From NCBI GenBank assembly GCA_013812805.1, contig JACCSV010000046.1, positions 1-7,659 on the forward strand: DNA of 7,659 nucleotides. Direction: 5' to 3'. The stretch comes from Sphingomonas sp. GTDB lineage: Bacteria; Pseudomonadota; Alphaproteobacteria; Sphingomonadales; Sphingomonadaceae. The notes under the pieces are model-generated. The model saw only the letters and a list, made by a program, of their open reading frames with translations, ran no database searches and was not told the origin of the DNA. Made by a program: the position numbers and the translations under genes. Each line of letters starts with the position of its first letter. The stretch's first letter is position 1. This document shows positions 5,987-7,659 of this stretch, piece after piece.

Positions 5987-6859
5987 ATGAAGCCGTGGAG
6001 CGACAGGTACTGGACCAGCCGCGACGGGTTGAAGCTTCATTATCGCGATTACGATGGACCCGCCGATCGTCCGCCGCTGCTCTGCCTGCATGGCCTCACT
6101 CGCAACAGCCGCGATTTCGAATCGCTGGCGGAACGCTACGCGGGCCAATGGCGGGTGATCGCGCCGGATTTTCGCGGGCGCGGGCAAAGCCAGCACGACC
6201 CGCAGCCGGCCAATTACGCGCCGCCGACTTATGCGCTCGATGTCGTCGAGCTTCTCGACGCGCTTGAAGTCAGCCAGGCGGTGTTCGTCGGCACGTCGCT
6301 CGGCGGTCTGGTGACGATGGCAGTTGCCGCTTTCGCCGCCCGGCGCATTGTCGGCGCGGTGCTTAACGACGTCGGCCCGGAACTCGACCCTGCCGGCCTC
6401 GAACGAATCCGCACCTACGTCGGCAAGCCGGTGCGGTTTGGTAGCTGGGAGGAGGCCGCCGCCGCGTTCCAGGACAAGTTCGGTGCCGTCCATCCACGCT
6501 ACGGGCGGCTGGACTGGCTTCGCTATGCGAAACGCGTTGCGCGGGAGACCAAAGCGGGAGTGGAGCTCGATTACGACATGGCGATTGCCGAGCCGTTCAG
6601 CACCATCGAGGCCGAGCCGGCTCCCGACGCGTGGCCGCTGCTCGAAGGGCTTGCCGGCCGGCCCGTCTTGATCCTGCGCGGGGAAAGCAGCGACCTGTTG
6701 TCGCCGGCGGTTGCGGAGCGCATGCGTGACTCGGTCCCCGGGGCCGAGCTAGTGAGTGTACCGGGCGTCGGCCACGCGCCCGATTTCGACGAGCCGGAGA
6801 CGATCGAGGCGCTGGACCGGCTGCTGCAGCGGGTGCTTGGCGACACGCCTAAGCGGTAA
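5987..6859 (+). CDS. Alpha/beta-fold hydrolase, substrate unknown
   Basis: A 290-residue cytosolic alpha/beta hydrolase without a signal peptide. The order is typical: strand and oxyanion-hole motif LLCLHGLTRN (31-40), the DFRGRGQS turn (61-68), the nucleophile elbow GTSLGG (102-107) with Ser104, a helical cap at about 135-215, then VLILRGESSDLLSP (227-240) with Asp236 as the likely acid, and GVGHAP (260-265) with His263. The triad therefore looks complete. Family members include esterases, C-C hydrolases, haloperoxidase-like enzymes and lactonases; the sequence alone does not say which. The ATG at 5987 has a G-rich ribosome site and begins close to the first domain strand. The gene is divergent from selO with 41 bp between them. 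Its last 11 bases (6849-6859) overlap the end of the convergent SCO1 gene. Family certain, substrate not assigned. Confidence 0.88.
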   Translation: MKPWSDRYWTSRDGLKLHYRDYDGPADRPPLLCLHGLTRNSRDFESLAERYAGQWRVIAPDFRGRGQSQHDPQPANYAPPTYALDVVELLDALEVSQAVFVGTSLGGLVTMAVAAFAARRIVGAVLNDVGPELDPAGLERIRTYVGKPVRFGSWEEAAAAFQDKFGAVHPRYGRLDWLRYAKRVARETKAGVELDYDMAIAEPFSTIEAEPAPDAWPLLEGLAGRPVLILRGESSDLLSPAVAERMRDSVPGAELVSVPGVGHAPDFDEPETIEALDRLLQRVLGDTPKR

Positions 6860-7439
6860 GCTGCCTGAGCTTGTCGAGCGCCGGACCGTCCTGCTCCTCG
6901 GCCGAAATTGTCGCCTTGAAACCGCCGTTGCGGTCAAACAGCAGCACCGCGGCGCTATGGTCGACGGTGTACGTGTCCCCCTGCGGCACCTTTTCCGAGA
7001 AGATGGCGTACCGCTTCTTCACTTTGTCGATCTGCGCCGGCGAGCCGGTGAGGGCGATGACCGGCGAGCCGAAGGCAGTGGCGTAGCTGGCGACTTCCTT
7101 GGGCCCGTCGCGCTCGGGATCGACGGACACGAAGACGATGTTGAACGCGTCCTCGCCGCGCCCGAGCTGCTTGCGCAGCTGCGCCAGCCTCGCGAGAGCC
7201 GTCGGGCAGACGTCCGGGCAATGGGTGAAGCCGAAGAAGATGGCATAAGGCTTGCCGGAAAGGCGGCTGCTGGCAAACGGCTGTCCGTCGGTGCCGACCA
7301 GCGTGAACGGCCCGCCGAAGCTGGTGCTGGTAATGGTCGCCGTAGGCTGCGTGGGTGTGCGGGGGTAGACGAGCAGCACCCCGGTCCCAATCAGCGCAAG
7401 CGCGACGAGGATCCAGATCAGCACTCGTATCCGTCTCAC
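6849..7439 (-). CDS. SCO1/SenC copper protein for cytochrome c oxidase assembly
   Basis: A 196-residue membrane-anchored thioredoxin-fold protein. Residues about 5-24 form an uncleaved N-terminal helix (IRVLIWILVALALIGTGVLL), placing the rest in the periplasm. The copper site is complete: FTHCPDVCPT (71-80) gives Cys74 and Cys78 in CxxxC, and VDHSAAV (159-165) gives His161. VFVSVDPERDGP (102-113) is another family signature. SCO proteins hold Cu(I) or act as thiol reductases to help build the CuA centre of oxidase subunit II. The start is GTG at 7437-7439, overlapping the TGA of the upstream PCuAC gene in GTGA, with AGGAG seven bases before it. The 3' end overlaps the convergent hydrolase by 11 bp. 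Pairing with PCuAC, which loads copper onto SCO1 or CuA, supports the oxidase-assembly role. Confidence 0.92.
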   Translation of the reverse strand: MRRIRVLIWILVALALIGTGVLLVYPRTPTQPTATITSTSFGGPFTLVGTDGQPFASSRLSGKPYAIFFGFTHCPDVCPTALARLAQLRKQLGRGEDAFNIVFVSVDPERDGPKEVASYATAFGSPVIALTGSPAQIDKVKKRYAIFSEKVPQGDTYTVDHSAAVLLFDRNGGFKATISAEEQDGPALDKLRQLTA

Positions 7440-7659
7440 ATCTGCTCTCCTGCGGCGCGGACACGGGCGGTTGCGCTGCGCTCGCCCGACTTCTCGAAGC
7501 TCAGGCCAAGCTCGATCACCGCGCCCGGCTCCAGCGGCTCGCGAAGCTCGGTCAGCATGAGATGCGTGCCCCCCGGCTCCAGCTTCACTTTCGCGCCGGC
7601 GGGAACGACCAGGCGATCGAGCCTGCGCATCCGCATCACTCCGCCAGCTGTGGACACCG
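7436..7659 (-). CDS. PCuAC/DUF461 periplasmic copper chaperone, 3' part only
   Basis: The gene enters from the right edge, and about the last 73 codons are visible. They cover the C-terminal half of a PCuAC cupredoxin-like domain: GGVMRMRRLD, VPAGAKVKLEPGGTHLML, then LSFEKSGE and a closing strand. THLM supplies the H-x-M part of the Cu(I) motif H(M)x10-Mx21-HxM, and Met in VMRM probably supplies the middle ligand. The first His/Met and the expected signal peptide lie outside the window. A GTG codon near 7657 is internal, not a start. These chaperones bind Cu(I) in the periplasm and deliver it to CuA of cytochrome oxidase, often with SCO1, which follows here with a 4-nt overlap. The AGGAG inside its last codons is the ribosome site for the SCO1 gene. 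Confidence 0.87.
   Translation of the reverse strand, partial: VSTAGGVMRMRRLDRLVVPAGAKVKLEPGGTHLMLTELREPLEPGAVIELGLSFEKSGERSATARVRAAGEQM
7447..7451 (-). promoter_or_regulatory. Ribosome binding site of the SCO1 gene, inside the PCuAC gene
   Basis: On the minus strand AGGAG ends seven bases before the GTG at 7439. It supports this non-ATG start and translational coupling with the upstream PCuAC gene. Confidence 0.65.

Noticed and set aside
5561..6493. A 310-codon minus-strand frame spanning the selO-hydrolase divergence
   Set aside because: It overlaps both real genes in another frame and its product has no domain; it is a shadow of GC-rich codon use.
1..7659. Search for a new defence, mobile or biosynthetic system
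   Set aside because: All genes but one small membrane protein fall in well-known families, with no transposase, integrase, nuclease cassette, direct-repeat array or tRNA; the only unusual non-coding structure is the pair of palindromes.

Overview
The window is high-GC, densely packed bacterial chromosome. The gene content and protein style suggest an alphaproteobacterium, most likely a sphingomonad; that placement rests on recalled family resemblance, not on a search. All nine coding regions are recognisable or housekeeping-like. I see no CRISPR array, rRNA or tRNA gene, transposase, phage gene or defence cassette, and no convincing new multi-gene system.

Layout from left to right. Positions 11-76 hold a long imperfect palindrome that forms the leader of msrC (+, free methionine-R-sulfoxide reductase). 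msrC converges on and overlaps a UspA-like stress protein (-). A 113-bp divergent spacer precedes pdhC (+, the E2 subunit of pyruvate dehydrogenase), followed at 1 nt by a 70-residue two-helix membrane protein and then a YciA-like hotdog thioesterase that probably starts at TTG. A second copy of the palindrome, inverted, fills the gap between the thioesterase stop codon and the stop codon of the convergent astD. On the minus strand selO (protein AMPylase fold) precedes astD (succinylglutamate-semialdehyde dehydrogenase) as a likely two-gene operon. A 41-bp divergent spacer separates selO from an alpha/beta hydrolase (+), whose 3' end overlaps an SCO1/SenC copper protein (-). That gene is coupled by a 4-nt overlap to a PCuAC-type copper chaperone cut by the right edge.

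Functionally the window is a mosaic: central carbon metabolism (PDH E2), acyl-CoA turnover, arginine catabolism (AstD), redox and stress genes (MsrC, Usp, SelO) and copper delivery to cytochrome c oxidase (SCO1 with PCuAC). The most interesting points are the two related palindromes placed exactly at gene boundaries, a YciA-like thioesterase lacking the catalytic Asp of its characterised relatives, and a SelO homologue lacking both cysteines of the regulatory disulfide described for E. coli SelO.
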